Assembly: GCA_910595825.1 (NCBI GenBank) | Contig: OU343160.1 | Span: forward strand, 53,562,982 to 53,626,981 | Length of the DNA stretch: 64,000 bases | Source: Philhelius pedissequus | Lineage: Eukaryota; Arthropoda; Insecta; Diptera; Syrphidae | Direction of reading: 5' to 3' | Part shown: positions 43,578-56,059 of the stretch, in pieces | How the letters are laid out: each line of letters opens with the position of its first letter | Position numbering within the stretch: position 1 is the first letter of the stretch | Made by a program: the position numbers and the translations under genes | Notes under the pieces: model-generated | Databases searched by the model: none | What the model was told of the DNA's origin: nothing | What the model saw: the letters and a program-made list of their open reading frames with translations, nothing else

Positions 43578-44990
43578 CTAAACTCTCATAATTTCTTCTT
43601 GAATTCGAAATTGTATTAAAATTGCAACATAATTCACAATAGCCGATAACACCTGCAAGGAATAAAAAACTACCATTAATATATTACTCTCAATTCAAAA
43701 TGATGAATTGAAACACATCCCAACCATTGTTATCAAAGTTAAATTAGCCTTAATCGTTGGTCCGATTCCGTAATTTCGGTATTTGTTTTGAGTGCTCCAT
43801 AAGAGAGTAGTAGCGACAATTTGCCGAATTCGACCGTTTTCAGGAAATGCTTCATCCATCAGCATTATTATCCTCAAGCACTTTTTTCCCTGCAAACAAA
43901 AAACACAAACACATATTGTTGTGTAAAGAAGTGGTAAGTAAAGAAAATAACGATTTCACACAAGAAATGGAAAAGCAGACCATTAATTCCCATTTCGACA
44001 CTCTGCTGTCTCTGTTGAAAAGGAGCAAAAGGAATATCTCACCTCATTCCACGATATCGTACAGTAAATCGGCGTCATGACCATCTTATAAGCAGGCGGC
44101 ACCAGAAAACAGAAGACACCAACGAACAGGTGCAAATCCTGCGCAACACTAAGGTTCGATGATCGTCCAATCATTAAGTAGACCAGACTGGTTGTCAGAG
44201 TAAAGTCATGTACCAGGCATAATAACAAGCAAAAGCCGTGAACGCCATTGACTTCATCAATTACCTCATAAAGCGCCTTATAAATCTGAACAGCTTTCAA
44301 AAGTTTGCACACACGCACTTCCTCATCACTGAAATGCCTACGCAAATAAGCCGGATCCAGTAGTTTTTGCAATAATCGAAATCTTATCCGCACTAAGTCG
44401 GCCACTATCATGAAGTTGTACACGACAATGTGTATTCCCAACATAATGTATGTGTGACAAAAGCATAATCCCTGTAATATGAAGAGATCACCCTGTGACC
44501 AGGAACTAACCACAGCAGTATTTACTATAAATCCATACAGCATGAAGACCCACACAACTGCAGATATTTTCAACGCCATTTTTTCGTAACACATATTAAC
44601 GTTAAATTCCAGCATCAGCTGTATATCGAGTTGCTCCAAGTGCTCGTAGATATGAAGGTGCTTGATGTTCTTGATTTGCATGTAAATGGCATTGAAGAGG
44701 AATAACAGAATCCCCATGGTAAGATCCATTAAAATTATAGATATCAGTAGGATGTCCATTTCTTCGAAATATTTGGTGTATTGCGGACTTGTGCGTATGA
44801 GATACGTTCCCAAAACAACGCCCATCACAACAACTATTGGCGTCGACAAGCTGTAGAAATACAATTTTCTGTTCAGCTGAAAGCGATCACCTCTTTTGTA
44901 GAAACTTGTGTAGCATAACAGGCAAAGACAAATGGCCATTAAGTTCAGGGCGTCATAAATAGTCCGGCAGGGCTTCTTGAAAATTTTCAT
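43578..44990 (-). CDS. Gustatory-receptor-like seven-transmembrane protein, three exons
   Basis: Insect gustatory receptors (7tm_7) are ligand-gated cation channels of sensory neurons. Exon 1 is 44990-44043, exon 2 43889-43725 and exon 3 43652-43578. The donors are GAG|GTGAGA and ATG|GTTGGG; the acceptors TTTGCAG|GG and CCTTGCAG|GTG; both introns are phase 0. The protein has about 395 residues, the family's usual size, with an N-terminal PCRTIYDALNLMAICLCLLC. Hydrophobic spans follow through exon 1, an intracellular segment with RIRFRLLQKLLD and the late helix YLMIGR. The C-terminal last span ends NYVAILIQFR, matching the family's TYLVILIQF ending. The canonical TYxxxxxQF motif is thus present as NYVAILIQF. 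I chose the ATG at 44990 because only non-ATG codons lie upstream in frame. The poly(A) signal AATAAATAAA lies at 43559-43568. No frame damage is visible. The subfamily and ligand are unknown. Confidence 0.83.
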
Positions 44991-46019
44991 TTTTTTTAAC
45001 AACAAAAACTTAGAGCTGCTGATTTTTTCCCAGTAATTCTATGTTATGTCCTTATCGTCCTGCAATAATTACTCGATGTTCAATGTTTGATTTTAATATT
45101 TTCCTGCAAAATAATGTGTGAGTCCTTCTGCTCAGTAATGATACGTTATTATATTTCTCAGAATCAGAAATCACTGGGACATCCTTTAACAGGCTATATT
45201 TAAGTGCGGTCATTTGTGTGATTTTAGGAACTCGATTGTATATATATGACGTCGGAGCCGATGTCGGTTATTTATGCCCCATATAATCCTAATTTAAGTG
45301 GTAATTTTGCAGCTAATCGAGGCGTTTAATACTAATTGAGAGAATATTGTATAGGGTGTTATTTGTATGTATACAAATATTGTATATCTCTTATCGGATT
45401 AATTGGAAATAAAGCTTTTTAGAAATGCTTTTATGTTATGCTTGTGATAAAATTTTATCTAAATGGTGATGTAATTATGTGATAGGCAGGAAGCAAGGAT
45501 TCGAATTAAAAGATTAGATTTGATAATTTTTGTGGTTCGAGTTGAGTGTCAGTGTGGTATTCGTATCAGCACAACTAATTTGATTAAAATTACATAGGAC
45601 AAATACACAAATTGTCAAATAAACCTTCCTTGATAGTCAATCTCAGTTAGGTTGGTCAAATCCATGGAAATGGTATTAGCTGATTTAGTGTGAAATGAAA
45701 TTATTTTGGGAGAACTCAGTTTATTAGGTTTTGTGAGCACTCAATTTCTAAGCAATAAAATATACATAAGGATCTACCTATGTGCAGGTATTGGATGACC
45801 GTTTGTTGAATTACATATCTTCAACGAAATAACATTTTCAGATGGTGGATTTTGATAAAAGCAAGATCTGACATGTGTATAGGTCCTAAAGTAACGATGT
45901 GCTTTGGAAGCGGATATTTTCAAGTGAATGATTTTGAATATGTACGAGCAAGATAAAATAAAGACAAGGGCAAATTTGACATTTACAAACGTCAAAAAGT
46001 TATGTTCGCTTACTTGTTT
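44991..46019. other. Upstream region of the receptor gene, single-copy-looking
   Basis: No repeat family of the window and no other gene is seen in about 1 kb upstream of the receptor start. It is the likely place of its promoter, but no core element can be assigned with confidence. Confidence 0.4.
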
Positions 46020-46193
46020 GCACTATTTTAGGCGTGTTTAGTTGTAGTTTATTAAGAAAGTAGATTAAGTATGGTGCTAGTTAAAAAGTGTTTAAAATTA
46101 GGAAAACATTAGAAAAGTGCTTTAGTAAATATTAGCAAACTGTTAAGTAGTATCATGCTAAGCCCTTAACATCAGGCTGTTTAAAATTTTGTG
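46020..46193. mobile_element. Truncated end of the GGCGCAAAATTTT TIR family
   Basis: It ends GGCTGTTTAAAATTTTGTGCC, preceded by TAAGCCCTTAACATCAGG, matching the right end of 6958-7488 (TTAAGCCCTTAACAATGGG). The opposite end and the tRNA-like segment are missing. Confidence 0.6.
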
Positions 46194-47034
46194 CCAAGAT
46201 GTTCCGCAGATGTCACCAACAAAACTAGCAAACAAATAGTTGGTATGCCCAGGGGCGGACTGGGGGTCAAATGGCCTCTCGGGACTTTTATGAAAAGGGC
46301 CACACAGAATACATAATTAAAGTAAGTGCTGCAAATATCTCATAACGGAAAAAGTATATACATGTCACTATGCATTCATTTCATTCCTTTTCGAACCAGT
46401 TATCATTCATTTTAAACGAATTTAGTCTGGCGCAACATATGCATGCAATGGAGCACTTTCCAAATTTTTAAGTGTTCCTTTTATAATTTAAAGCTGAGTT
46501 TTGCTAAGTCAAATTTTCTGAATTTGATTTAATATTTTTATAAAAATACGTAGTGTTCGTATTGTTATATAATTATGTGAAATCAAAATAATTAAAAAAA
46601 TTATAAGTATGTGGAAATTAAGAAAAATATTTGAAAATCTCGATGTTGGTAATATGGCCCACCATAGATGTTCCCATATTATGTATATAGAAGTGTTTGG
46701 CTGCACAGACACAAAATACAATAGAAAATATGGTAATTACTTACTTACTTAACTGAGCAGAAACTCCATCTTTTCTCTAGAGCTGTAAGGCTGTCTTATG
46801 GAATATTGTATAGGCAACAAACACAAATATCTTATGTGTGAATTTTCCTATGTGTATATGTATATATGTAGGTGTAATAAGTTATAGTAATTATGGACCA
46901 CCCTGGTGCATATTAAAAACAAGGTCCATATTAGCAGCACTTTCTTAAAAAGTGTTAAAATGAGTTATATTAGTTTTTTATTTATTTATTTTTTGTAAAG
47001 TTTGTTTTTATGTTTTTTGTTATAAACCCTTATT

Positions 47035-48638
47035 TCGTATATATAAAGAACAATCCAAATTATGTTTGTGCGCTATCTTCCTTTTTAGGCTTGATCGATT
47101 TGAATAAAATTTTCAGGAGATCTTAAGACATGTTTGGAGAGTGCATATAAGAAATCTGTTTACTGTCCGATGTCTAGAATCGGAGTTAACAACAAAAGTG
47201 TACTCACATGTTTGTTATTTTTTTATTAGTATAAATAATATGTTTTGTTAACACACACTTTTATTTTGGATTTTGATATTTTATTTTGTCGGTTGTCTAG
47301 AATGTCCCATGGATTTTTTGACGACTTAAAGATGAAAAAATTCGTTGTGAAGCTTGGAAAATGTCGGTTAATTGCGTGCATTTTGGGTGGAGAAGCTTAT
47401 GAGATATATATTAGATAACGCTTTTCTGCGATCAAAGCCTCAACGTCATAGATTGCGTTATACATTGACTTAGGCTGTGCGCCCTTTTCACATTATAATT
47501 TTCTATTCAAAAAATGTGCTATTTTTCTTGCTGAAATTGATTCAAGGTTTGCGTATTATTACACTGATTCCGATCTAACCTTGGTCGACGTACACGTCTT
47601 GCAATAATTAATCAGAATGTCCGTGATAATTAAACGCAAGAGGTAGATACGTGCAGAAGAAATAAATTGAGAAGGACCCATCATATTGCACAGCTTCAAA
47701 CTGCACGATTCGACAAAAAGTTATTAAAGAAAGAAACGTGGTAAATGTAGACTTATATCGCGCTGCTTTGAAATACAATTCCGCAATCGGTTTTATTTTC
47801 TCGATGCTCCCGGTGGGACATGCAAGACATTCGTCATTTAGTTAATTATAGCAATAATTAGGCCAAGATTTCATTCATTGCCTGTTGTATCCTATGGCAT
47901 CTATGACATTGATACCACACCGTTTGAAGACGGTCGAACTGCACATTCCGCTTTGAAACAGGCGATGAATTTTTACTCGGTTGACAAACTAAAACTTATA
48001 ACCTGGACAATTGGCCAAAAATTCGGCAACAGCGAAGTTGATGCGAGAGGCAGTTGACCTAACAATGGAGAATTTACAAGGTGATTCGAAATGATATAGT
48101 GGGGATATGATATTGATCAGCGGAGATTTTCGTCAAACGATTCCCGTCATCCCGAATCTACTACTGCCGATGAATTTAATACATGCTTGAAATTGTGCTG
48201 CCATATCAGGAAGTTGAAATTGACCACAAATATGATAGTGGCCTTGCACTCTCAAGACGACTGCTGGCCCTTGGCAATGGCCAAATTTCTGTTAATTTCT
48301 CGACTGGATTGATATCATTCCCGACTAATTTTTGCGTGTCAACAACGTCGAAGCAGAAACTCATCACCAAAGTAAAGTGTTCCCCGGCATTGCAAACAAT
48401 TATAGGTAAAAATCTCTATTGGATTTGTGAACGGCCAATACTAGCAGCGAAGAAAAAGGATGTCGTCGATAGCTTGGTAAACAGTATTTGTTGTTTGTTT
48501 TTGCGCCGGAAAACAAATGGAAAAACATTGTTTATCATATCACTCTCTAATGATTTTAATATCTGTGTCTTATTATAGCTCTGCACTTAATTTCAGGGTG
48601 TTAAATTGGGCGAGAAGAAGTTCGCATGGTCCGCTAGT
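47035..48638 (+). mobile_element. Non-autonomous Helitron, copy 1
   Basis: It is homologous in reverse to 54416-56059 along the full length. The 5' end is TC (TCGTATATATAAAGAACAAT) and the 3' end is GGTCCGCTAGT, matching the Helitron CTRRT rule. It carries only the helicase part of a RepHel protein; the Rep domain is absent. Confidence 0.75.
47660..48530 (+). pseudogene. Helitron Pif1-like helicase fragment, copy 1
   Basis: In an autonomous Helitron this helicase unwinds DNA for rolling-circle transposition. The Walker A block reads DAPGGTCKTFVI, with the usual glycine changed to cysteine. Then come FEDGRTAHSALKQAMNF, GDMILISGDFRQTIPVIP (motif III, about 48095-48155) and CLKLCCHIRKLKLTTNM. 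After a frameshift the frame is SRRLLALGNGQISVNFSTGL, then FPTNFCVSTTSKQKLITKV and ERPILAAKKKDV, near 48450. Stops and frameshifts rule out function. The same cysteine change and frameshift occur in copy 2. Confidence 0.82.
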
Positions 48639-49503
48639 TGTATAATATTTTCTTTATGTAGGTAATAAAAAAAAAACAGCAAGTACATAGACCAAGATCC
48701 CATGGCGGGCAGACATACGTCGCGTCATTTTATCCTAGCTGAATTTTTTTCTGTGAAAAGATACCAAAGTAGATAAAAACGAATGGTCATTCCGAATTTT
48801 CAAAACTGGGGCTTTTCGGAGATATGCAGTGTTAAAAGTTCATACCCAACTGCCTTATTTTATCAAAGCTGATATTTTTGATATGATTAAGGGGATAGTG
48901 TCTCAAACTTTGTTTGACGCTTGTCAAACACCTATAGTGGTGTTTTACAAAATACGTCATTTAAAATTAAAATTTATTTATGAAATTTTAATAAAATCAA
49001 TAACTATTTGTGAATTCACTTCATAAAATATTAGAATTGATTAAACAGGAATAATATTGCTATTGAAGCGATTCGTGTGAAAATTTTCGGCATTCAAATT
49101 GGGGCCAAAACGGATCTATATCATATATTGACTAAAAGCTACACAAACAGAATTCTGTGGGCACCGAAAATTCCAAAAGATCTATGTACAGTAACTAAAA
49201 GGGACACAAGCATAATTTTGTGGGACCACACAAATATTTCTGTAGGACTACAAAGATCCATAGAGGGCCACAATAAATGTATACTGCCTTAAGAGGCCAA
49301 CAACCGATTTGTGGCACCATTCCCTAGTGGGCTTATATCAAGAATTCATACCTATATTTAGTAAGATATCTCTAAGGTGAGTGAATCTTATGAGAAAGTT
49401 TTCTTTTAAAAAAATAGAATTTCAAGTACTTTTAAGAAATTGTTTCTTGCCCGAGGGTCTACAGGGAAAAATCCAGAGTGCCCGATGGGCCAATCCGCCC
49501 CTG

Positions 49504-50494
49504 TGTACGCCAAGTAAGACTTAGATCTTTGTAACGCTCATAGTAATACACATATTTATGTTATCGGTTTCTTGAAGGTAAGATGACAAAACACAAAGGG
49601 GTATATCAATAATTTTTAGTTTTTCCTAGAGAGTGAGAACCCTATGTCGTTGCAACCAGCATTGATGGATGAGTGGATGCATCAAATAGGTCTATACTAA
49701 TGGCGACGATGCAGCAAGTCTTGTATTCATAAAACCTATGTATACTATCAATGTTATTATCGGCTGAAAGAATGTGCAATATAATGTACATAATAAAGAT
49801 ATTAGAAAACGTGATCGAATTAAAAGCCAGAAGATTCGACAACAAAGAAGATGAAAATCAAGAGGAATGAGAAGAGATAGACAAAAAATAAGAAGAAGAG
49901 GAAGATAATATATTACACGACTCAGACAGACACATTTATACATACAAGTTGCTCTTCTTTTCAAGGGAGAATTTTGTTAGTCTAATCTTGGTCTCGGAAA
50001 AATCGAAAAAAATTTAGTCTCGTCACGGTTTCACCTTCGCATAACCAAATCTCGTTCTCATTTCCAAAAACCAAAATCAATAATTTTTGACACAAATTAC
50101 TCTACTTATCTTCAAATTTGCATACGTATCACCAATTTTTTTTACGCAAGCTATACAAAACCTTGTAGGGTCTTCTGTTTTTTTTTTTTTAAAGAATTCC
50201 TTAAACTAAATATTAAAAAAAAATTAAAATATTTGACAGATTTGTGTGCGTTGAGCAGCAAGGTATAACATGAATAGCAAACTAATTTGAATATCATTTC
50301 ATTCGAAATCCCTTAATGATATGCCAATTATGGACTCGAAATCATTCAACTGTCATATGCATTCGCAATTATAATTGAATCAAACTGACATTCATACTAA
50401 ACAACCCAACCAACGCGAACCCATAACTCAAACTATAGCTATACATGTATACAGCAGAAGAAAACAGTATAGGCTCTATATACCTACACCCAAA
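49504..50494. other. Spacer with a GTCTCG-rich patch, no gene
   Basis: At 49975-50065 a run of GTCTCG/CTCGT words (TCTTGGTCTCGG, TAGTCTCGTCACGG) belongs to the GAGAC family. Otherwise only AT-rich sequence is seen. Confidence 0.4.
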
Positions 50495-50830
50495 TTAATA
50501 AACATGGACTATGGAAGGTTTAGGATTTATTCCGTGGACTAAGTGCGACATACTATTAATAAGACACAATTTCTGTTGTTTGACACTTACCAACTTAGTC
50601 CTTCGCTAGATCATCGGAGACGGTGGTCTAGCGATGGACTAAGAATTGACATTTAAGAATAAAATGTACAGGGACATAATATAAAAAGAAGTAGAGTTGA
50701 TACTTATTGTAGTAAATTATTGTTCAATTTTTTATTAATGGGAAATTTTAGTCCATGGTCTAACTCTTATTTCATGGTTTTGTAAGTCCATGAACTAAAG
50801 GTGGACTAAGCATTTTTTATTAATAAGGCT
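50495..50830. mobile_element. MITE with strong internal hairpin
   Basis: The left end ATTAATAAACATGGACTATGG and the complement of the right end (TTATTAATAAAAAATGCTTAG) match imperfectly. TAGTCCA words recur throughout. At 50597-50645 CTTAGTCC and TCGCTAGA are followed by TCTAGCGA and GGACTAAG, forming a hairpin of about 17 bp. It is non-coding. Confidence 0.6.
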
Positions 50831-51342
50831 GCTAGTGCTTGCACAATTACTCCTTTAGTGTGCCAAAAAAGAATTCATTGTGGGACATTAACAAATTAAG
50901 AATATCTTACTGCAAGTCAATCGACGCGACGTGCAGTATACGCATCAAAATTTCAATTCAGCTTCAGCTTTCGTCCTGTCTGTGATACTTTACTATATAG
51001 ACAAGTCTGTATAAAATTGTAACTAAGTCACAAATTTAACCTTACCAAATCAATCGAAGTTTCAAATCGAAAACATATAACCGGTACAAAGCAGATATAA
51101 AGAGCATCGTCATACGATTTATAGTGAAAGCAGAACATCATCATCAAGTCAAACATCATGCCATTTGATTTACATGGGCTGAGTTTGTCTGCAATCTTAA
51201 TATACCTTGGGTGTTATATTTACCAATCGAGCGTACTTAAGGGTAGTGCCTAGGAACATTTAACTGAGTGAGTGGTGAACTAGATTGCTGTTTCGCAGTT
51301 CTTGGCATAATGCCGTAAATTTTGTGTATTTGGCTTAGAGCA
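50831..51342. other. Nothing recognised
   Basis: No gene or repeat is supported in this stretch. Confidence 0.35.
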
Positions 51343-51690
51343 GAGACGGGGACTATATCCCACGAACGTTGTGCCTTTGGCCAACTGTAGTACCTGGGCG
51401 AAACGCATTTTGGACTTAATTGGCTTTAAATCTACACAGTCCACTAAAACAAAAACAAAAGTAATATAAACATATTGTGTGCGTTTTCTCCAATTAGTTG
51501 TGCCTTTGGTTTCGACCAGGGCCCGGGATTCTATCACACGAACTTTGCGCTTTTGGTTTCGACCAGGGCCCGGAATTCTATCACACGAACTTTGCGCTTT
51601 TGGTTTCGACCAAGGCCGGGGACTCTATCCCACGAACTTTGTGCTTTTAGTTTCGACCAGAACCGGAGACTCTATTGTAGATTAGATATA
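51343..51690 (+). repeat. 47-bp tandem array, about four units plus a diverged one
   Basis: The marker TTCGACC recurs at 51511, 51558, 51605 and 51652, a constant 47-bp period. Each unit reads GGTTTCGACC, GGGCCCGG or similar, CTATCMCACGAACTTTG, then TTT. A diverged unit (GACGGGGACTATATCCCACG) lies at 51343-51390. The period is not a multiple of three, so the open frames here are not a repeat protein. There are no spacers. Confidence 0.88.
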
Positions 51691-53039
51691 TGAAATACAT
51701 TGTTAAAGTATTTTTGAGTCAAATTCTGTAATATTAAAACCCGAATAGTGATATTTAAACGGGGTATGAACACTTCTCGTAACGAGTTTTATTGCTTTCT
51801 TCAATCAGCCCTTAGACCCTCCCCAGAAGCTACCTCAACTCTAGACTTAAAAAGCATCACAAAATGTTGAGTGCCTGCATGGTTCGCTCTTTCGACATAC
51901 GTTATATAGAGCGTCTACTGTAATAGTTGTGAGTGAGTGGTGTGATCGAAATGAATGTCCTTAATTGCAAAAGAGAAAGAATACATTTTTGTCCCTGATG
52001 CGAGGGAATAGATGCTGAACTCAGAGAAAAAAAATTTATAAAAATAAAAATGATGGTATGAAAAACATATCTGTCTCTGCATGTGACCAACTTCAAAAGG
52101 AAGGCATCGCATTGAGGATTTTGTATGGGTGGATGGACAGACACACACTCATATCCCTAATCCATTTTTCACATACAAATGAATTATTAATTGCCGCTCA
52201 CTTCATGCGGCTCTTTACCAATATAGGTATCCTTGCATTTGCTGATGTAAGTATTACTTTGAAGTACTAAGCGATTGCTTCATACTAATTAATAACAATT
52301 TGCAAATTATTTGAGGATATTATTTTAGTAGAAACTAGAACGGTAGTGCTATCAATGAGACCTTAATATGTGTCAGTCAAAGTAAAAAGACGCAACAAAT
52401 TCAATCCAATCAAATTTGAATTCAAACACACTCCAGAAGATAAAAATACTAAATTGGCTTCTGGTTTATTTAATAAGGCTTGATGTATTATGTAGGTCAA
52501 ATTAATGATATTTGTAATAATCACTTTATAACAAATATTCAATAACAGTGTGTATTCACTTAAATGGTGTTTTGCTTAAAGTTGTCGGTCCTTGATAACT
52601 GAAGAAGATGCTTGGCTCGGCTTTGAAAATCTGTATCTTCGCCATTTTATCACCGTTATTATAAGCCTGTACTGTACTCTGTGTGGTAAGAAATCGAAAT
52701 AGGGATGTTGATCAAAATTGTCATGCAGTGATTACCTATAGAGAAGGTATGTTGAAATCTTGTCACAGCGTGTGAAATATTATCAAAACAAACCAATCGA
52801 ATTACGTCCTGATTATCAAACATATTTAATAATGTGAATGTCAGCTATTCATTGAAAACGATCTCCATCACTGAAAAATCAAAAGTGAATTTACAAGAAA
52901 GCGGTAGAGCAAATAAAATATTTTTTGACAAAAAATATTATATATCTTAATACCTTCATTTTGGTACCAAAACGAACTTAACTTTATTTGTCCAAGTGCC
53001 TCAGATTTGCTAGTCAAAGTTTTCAATGATGAGTTTCAA
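51691..53039. other. AT-rich DNA, nothing supported
   Basis: Only short frames without motifs are present and no repeat borders are seen. Confidence 0.35.
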
Positions 53040-53440
53040 TGAAAGCTATAACTGGCGCCTTAATAATATAAAGTTAAAAACGAAATTTCAAAAACTTTCT
53101 CATAAATGGCACTACAAATTTCGATTACAATTTTTATACAGGAGATCTTTCTGCATACGAAAATTTTCGACAAATTTTTGTCCAAACTTTTGAAAAAAAA
53201 AATTGAAATTCGAAAACGCGTAATTTTTTTGAAATTTTGTTTAAAGGTTAATATTATTAAATATTTAATATTGCCATACCATTAATTTTTTTATAAAAAA
53301 TTAAAGAAATTTTGTTATAAAAAAATTAAGTAAGAAATGACTTTAGAAATATACTTAGCCGTTTCTATTAATAATGTTTTGCATACGATTTAATCGAACA
53401 TAAGAGCAAGTACGTGCGATCCAATTGTGCATTTTATTTT
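53040..53440 (-). repeat. GGTACC-family long repeat, head part, copy 7
   Basis: It ends with the complement of the head motif (AGCAAGTACGTGCGATCCAA at 53403-53422, then GTGCATTTTATT). The preceding part has the AAAACTTTCTCATAAATGGC and TATACAGGAGATC blocks of other copies. It is partial and non-coding. Confidence 0.58.
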
Positions 53441-54415
53441 TTATTGTAATTGTAATAATATTTTTTAAGTCTTGAATTCACAAACGTATAGTAAAGTAAC
53501 AAAGTGTTAATTAGGTATTGGAAATATTCCTTTTAAAAATATATTGTTTTTGGATTAATTAGTTAAAATCCCAACATTTGTTTGCCATAGAAAAAATATT
53601 GTGTAGAATTTGTTTTCGTAAAATAACATGGGTAAACATATTGAATATGTGATATATAATAAAAATTGAAAAAAAAATATGAAAACTGTTCGGTAACAAG
53701 TGCAACGAAGTGTAGATACCCATATCTATGTAAATATCTCATTTTTTTTAAATACCTTTATTAAATAAGTAAAAAAAAATCAAATAAATCAAATAGATAG
53801 TAGACACACATGCAACGGATATTAAATTTCACTCTTTGAACTTTGTATGCAAATTAAATTTAATATCGATCTCTTGCATTTGCTATAGGTGCCCACTGCC
53901 CATAGTAAAAAAAAATGTATATACAGTGGAAGCTCTAATAAGCAGGCACTCATCGTCATCTAATTTGTGTCGGGTTATGAGAACTGCCGGGTTAAGGGAA
54001 AGAATGAGAAATGAAATGACTGCAAAAACGAATATCAGAAGGAAGGGAAATGACTATGCAAGAATGGAACGCCATCAGAAAAGGGAACCATACACTTTCA
54101 TAATTACATCAACTTAGTTAACCGGGAAGTCCCCTAATAATTTTTCAACAGAACATCGTTCTGTCCGGTTACTAAGGCTTCGTGTCCGGTTATCGGAGAT
54201 TTTCTGTGGATTTTCGTGTGTATGAAAAATAAAAGAGAGATTATAGTGAAAACGGTCCTTTCGTTTTGTTGGTCGTTTGATTTGTTTCCTACAAAACAAT
54301 CCCTAAATAAAATTAGGTGTCTGCTTATGATAGATTTTCTATCTAAAATGAGCATGAAAAAGTATCTGCGCCCGTTTATAAGTGTCCGCTTATAGGAAAG
54401 TAATTTGTATGAGAA

Positions 54416-56059
54416 AATAGCGGACCAGGTGAAGTTCGTGTCGCCCCAATTTAACATCCTCAAATGAACTGCAGAGCTATATTAAAACACAGATATTAAA
54501 ATCAGTAGAGAGTGATATGATAAACAATGTTTTTCGATTTGGTTTCCGGTTCAAAAACAACCAACAAAGACTCTTTACCAAGCTATCGATGACGTCCTAT
54601 TTCTTCGCTGCTAGTATTGTCCGTTTATAAGTCCAATAGAGATTTTTACCTATAGATTTTTGCAATGCCAGGGAACACTTTACTTTGGTGATGAGTTTCG
54701 CCTTCGACGTTGTTGACACGCAAAAATTAGCCGGGAATGATATCAATCCAGTCGAAAAATTAAAAGAAATTTGGCCATTGCCAAGGGCCAGCAGTCGTCT
54801 TGAGAGTGCAATGCAACTCTCATATTTGTGGTCAAATTCAACTTCCTGATATGCCGGCACAAACACGACGATTTCAAGCATGGATTAAATTCATCGGCAG
54901 TAGTAGATTCGGGATGACGGGAATCGTTTGACGAAAATCTCCGCTGAGCAATATCATATCCCCACTATATCATTTCGAATCACCTTGTAAATTCTCCATT
55001 GTTAGGTCAACTGCCTCTCGCATCAACTTCGCTGTTGCCGAATTTTTGGCCAATTGTCCAGGTTATAAGTTTTAGTTTGTCAACCGAGAAAAAATTCATC
55101 GCCTGTTTCAAAGCGGAATGTGCAGTTCGACCGTCTTCAAACGGTGTGGTATCAATGACATAGATGCCATAGGATGCAACAGGCAATGAAAGAAATCTTG
55201 GCCTAATTATTGCTAGAATTAACTAAATAACGAATGTCTTGCATGTCCCACCGGGAGCATCGAGAAAATAAATCCGATTGCGGAATTGTATTCCAACGCA
55301 GCGCGATATAAGTCTACATTTACCACGTTTCTTTCTTTAATAACTTTTTGTCGAATCGTGCAGTTTGAAGCTGTGCAATATGATGGGTCCTTCTCAATTT
55401 ATTTCTTCTGCACGTATCTACCTCTTGCGTTTAATTATCACGGACATTCTGATTAATTATTGCAAGACGTGTACGTCGACCAAGGTTAGATCGGAATCAG
55501 TGTAATAATACGCAAACCTTGAATCAATTTCAGCAAGAAAAATAGCACATTTTCTGAATAGAAAATTATAATGTGAAAAGGGCGCACAGCCTAAGTCAAT
55601 GTATAACGCAATCTATGACGTTGAGGCTTTGATCGTAGAAAAGCGTTATCTAATATATATCTCATAAGCTTCTCTAACCAAAATGCATGCAAAATGTCTT
55701 CTATCACAAATGAATTTCACAATTAACCGACATTTTCCAAGCTTCACAACGAATTTTTCATCTTTAGGTCGTCCAAAAATCCATGGGACATTCTAGACAA
55801 CCGACAAAATAAAATATCAAAATCCAAAATGAAAGTGTGTGTTAACAAGACATATTATTTATACTAGTAAAACAATAACAAACATGTGAGTGCATTTTTG
55901 GTCACAACTCCGGTTCTAGACATCGGATAGCAAACAGATTTCTTATATGCACTCTCCAAACATGTCTTAAGATCTCCTGAAAATTTTATTCAAATCGATC
56001 AAGCCGAAAAAAAGACGATAGCGCACAAACATAATTTGGATTGTTCTTTATATATAAGA
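54416..56059 (-). mobile_element. Non-autonomous Helitron, copy 2 (inverted)
   Basis: Read leftward it starts TCTTATATATAAAGAACAATCC-like at 56059 and ends GGTCCGCTATT at 54416. The expected end CTAGT is changed to CTATT. It aligns with 47035-48638 throughout. It lies inside the pogo-like MITE, whose two halves are otherwise contiguous. Confidence 0.75.
54590..55460 (-). pseudogene. Helitron Pif1-like helicase fragment, copy 2
   Basis: The motif order is as in copy 1: DAPGGTCKTFVI, FEDGRTAHSALKQAMNF, a GDFRQTIPVIP block at about 54910-54960, RKLNLTTNMRVALHSQDD, then after a frameshift SRRLLALGNGQISFNFSTGL and FPANFCVSTTSKAKLITKV. The segment NLTTNMRVA is better preserved than in copy 1. The shared cysteine in the Walker A loop and the shared frameshift mean both copies descend from one defective source. 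Confidence 0.82.

Larger units (their letters stand above)
46250..49503. mobile_element. hAT-type element holding a Helitron
   Basis: The left end CAGGGGCGGACTGGGGGTC and the complement of the right end (CAGGGGCGGATTGGCCCAT) are classical hAT termini. The flanking 8-mers GGTATGCC and TGTACGCC agree at six of eight positions, a decayed target duplication. Subterminal GGGCCACA and TGGGACCACA motifs recur near both ends. No hAT transposase is recognised in the remaining sequence. A Helitron occupies 47035-48638. Confidence 0.72.

Noticed and set aside
44990..45005. Five extra residues at the receptor's N-terminus
   Set aside because: They would require a TTG start; the first ATG at 44990 is the sensible start in a eukaryote.
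51502..51690. CRISPR-like array
   Set aside because: Units are contiguous with no unique spacers, and the DNA is eukaryotic.
51475..51693. Overlapping open frames that look like a repeat protein
   Set aside because: They are translations of a 47-bp tandem array in two frames; the period is not a multiple of three and no start context or splice signals support them.
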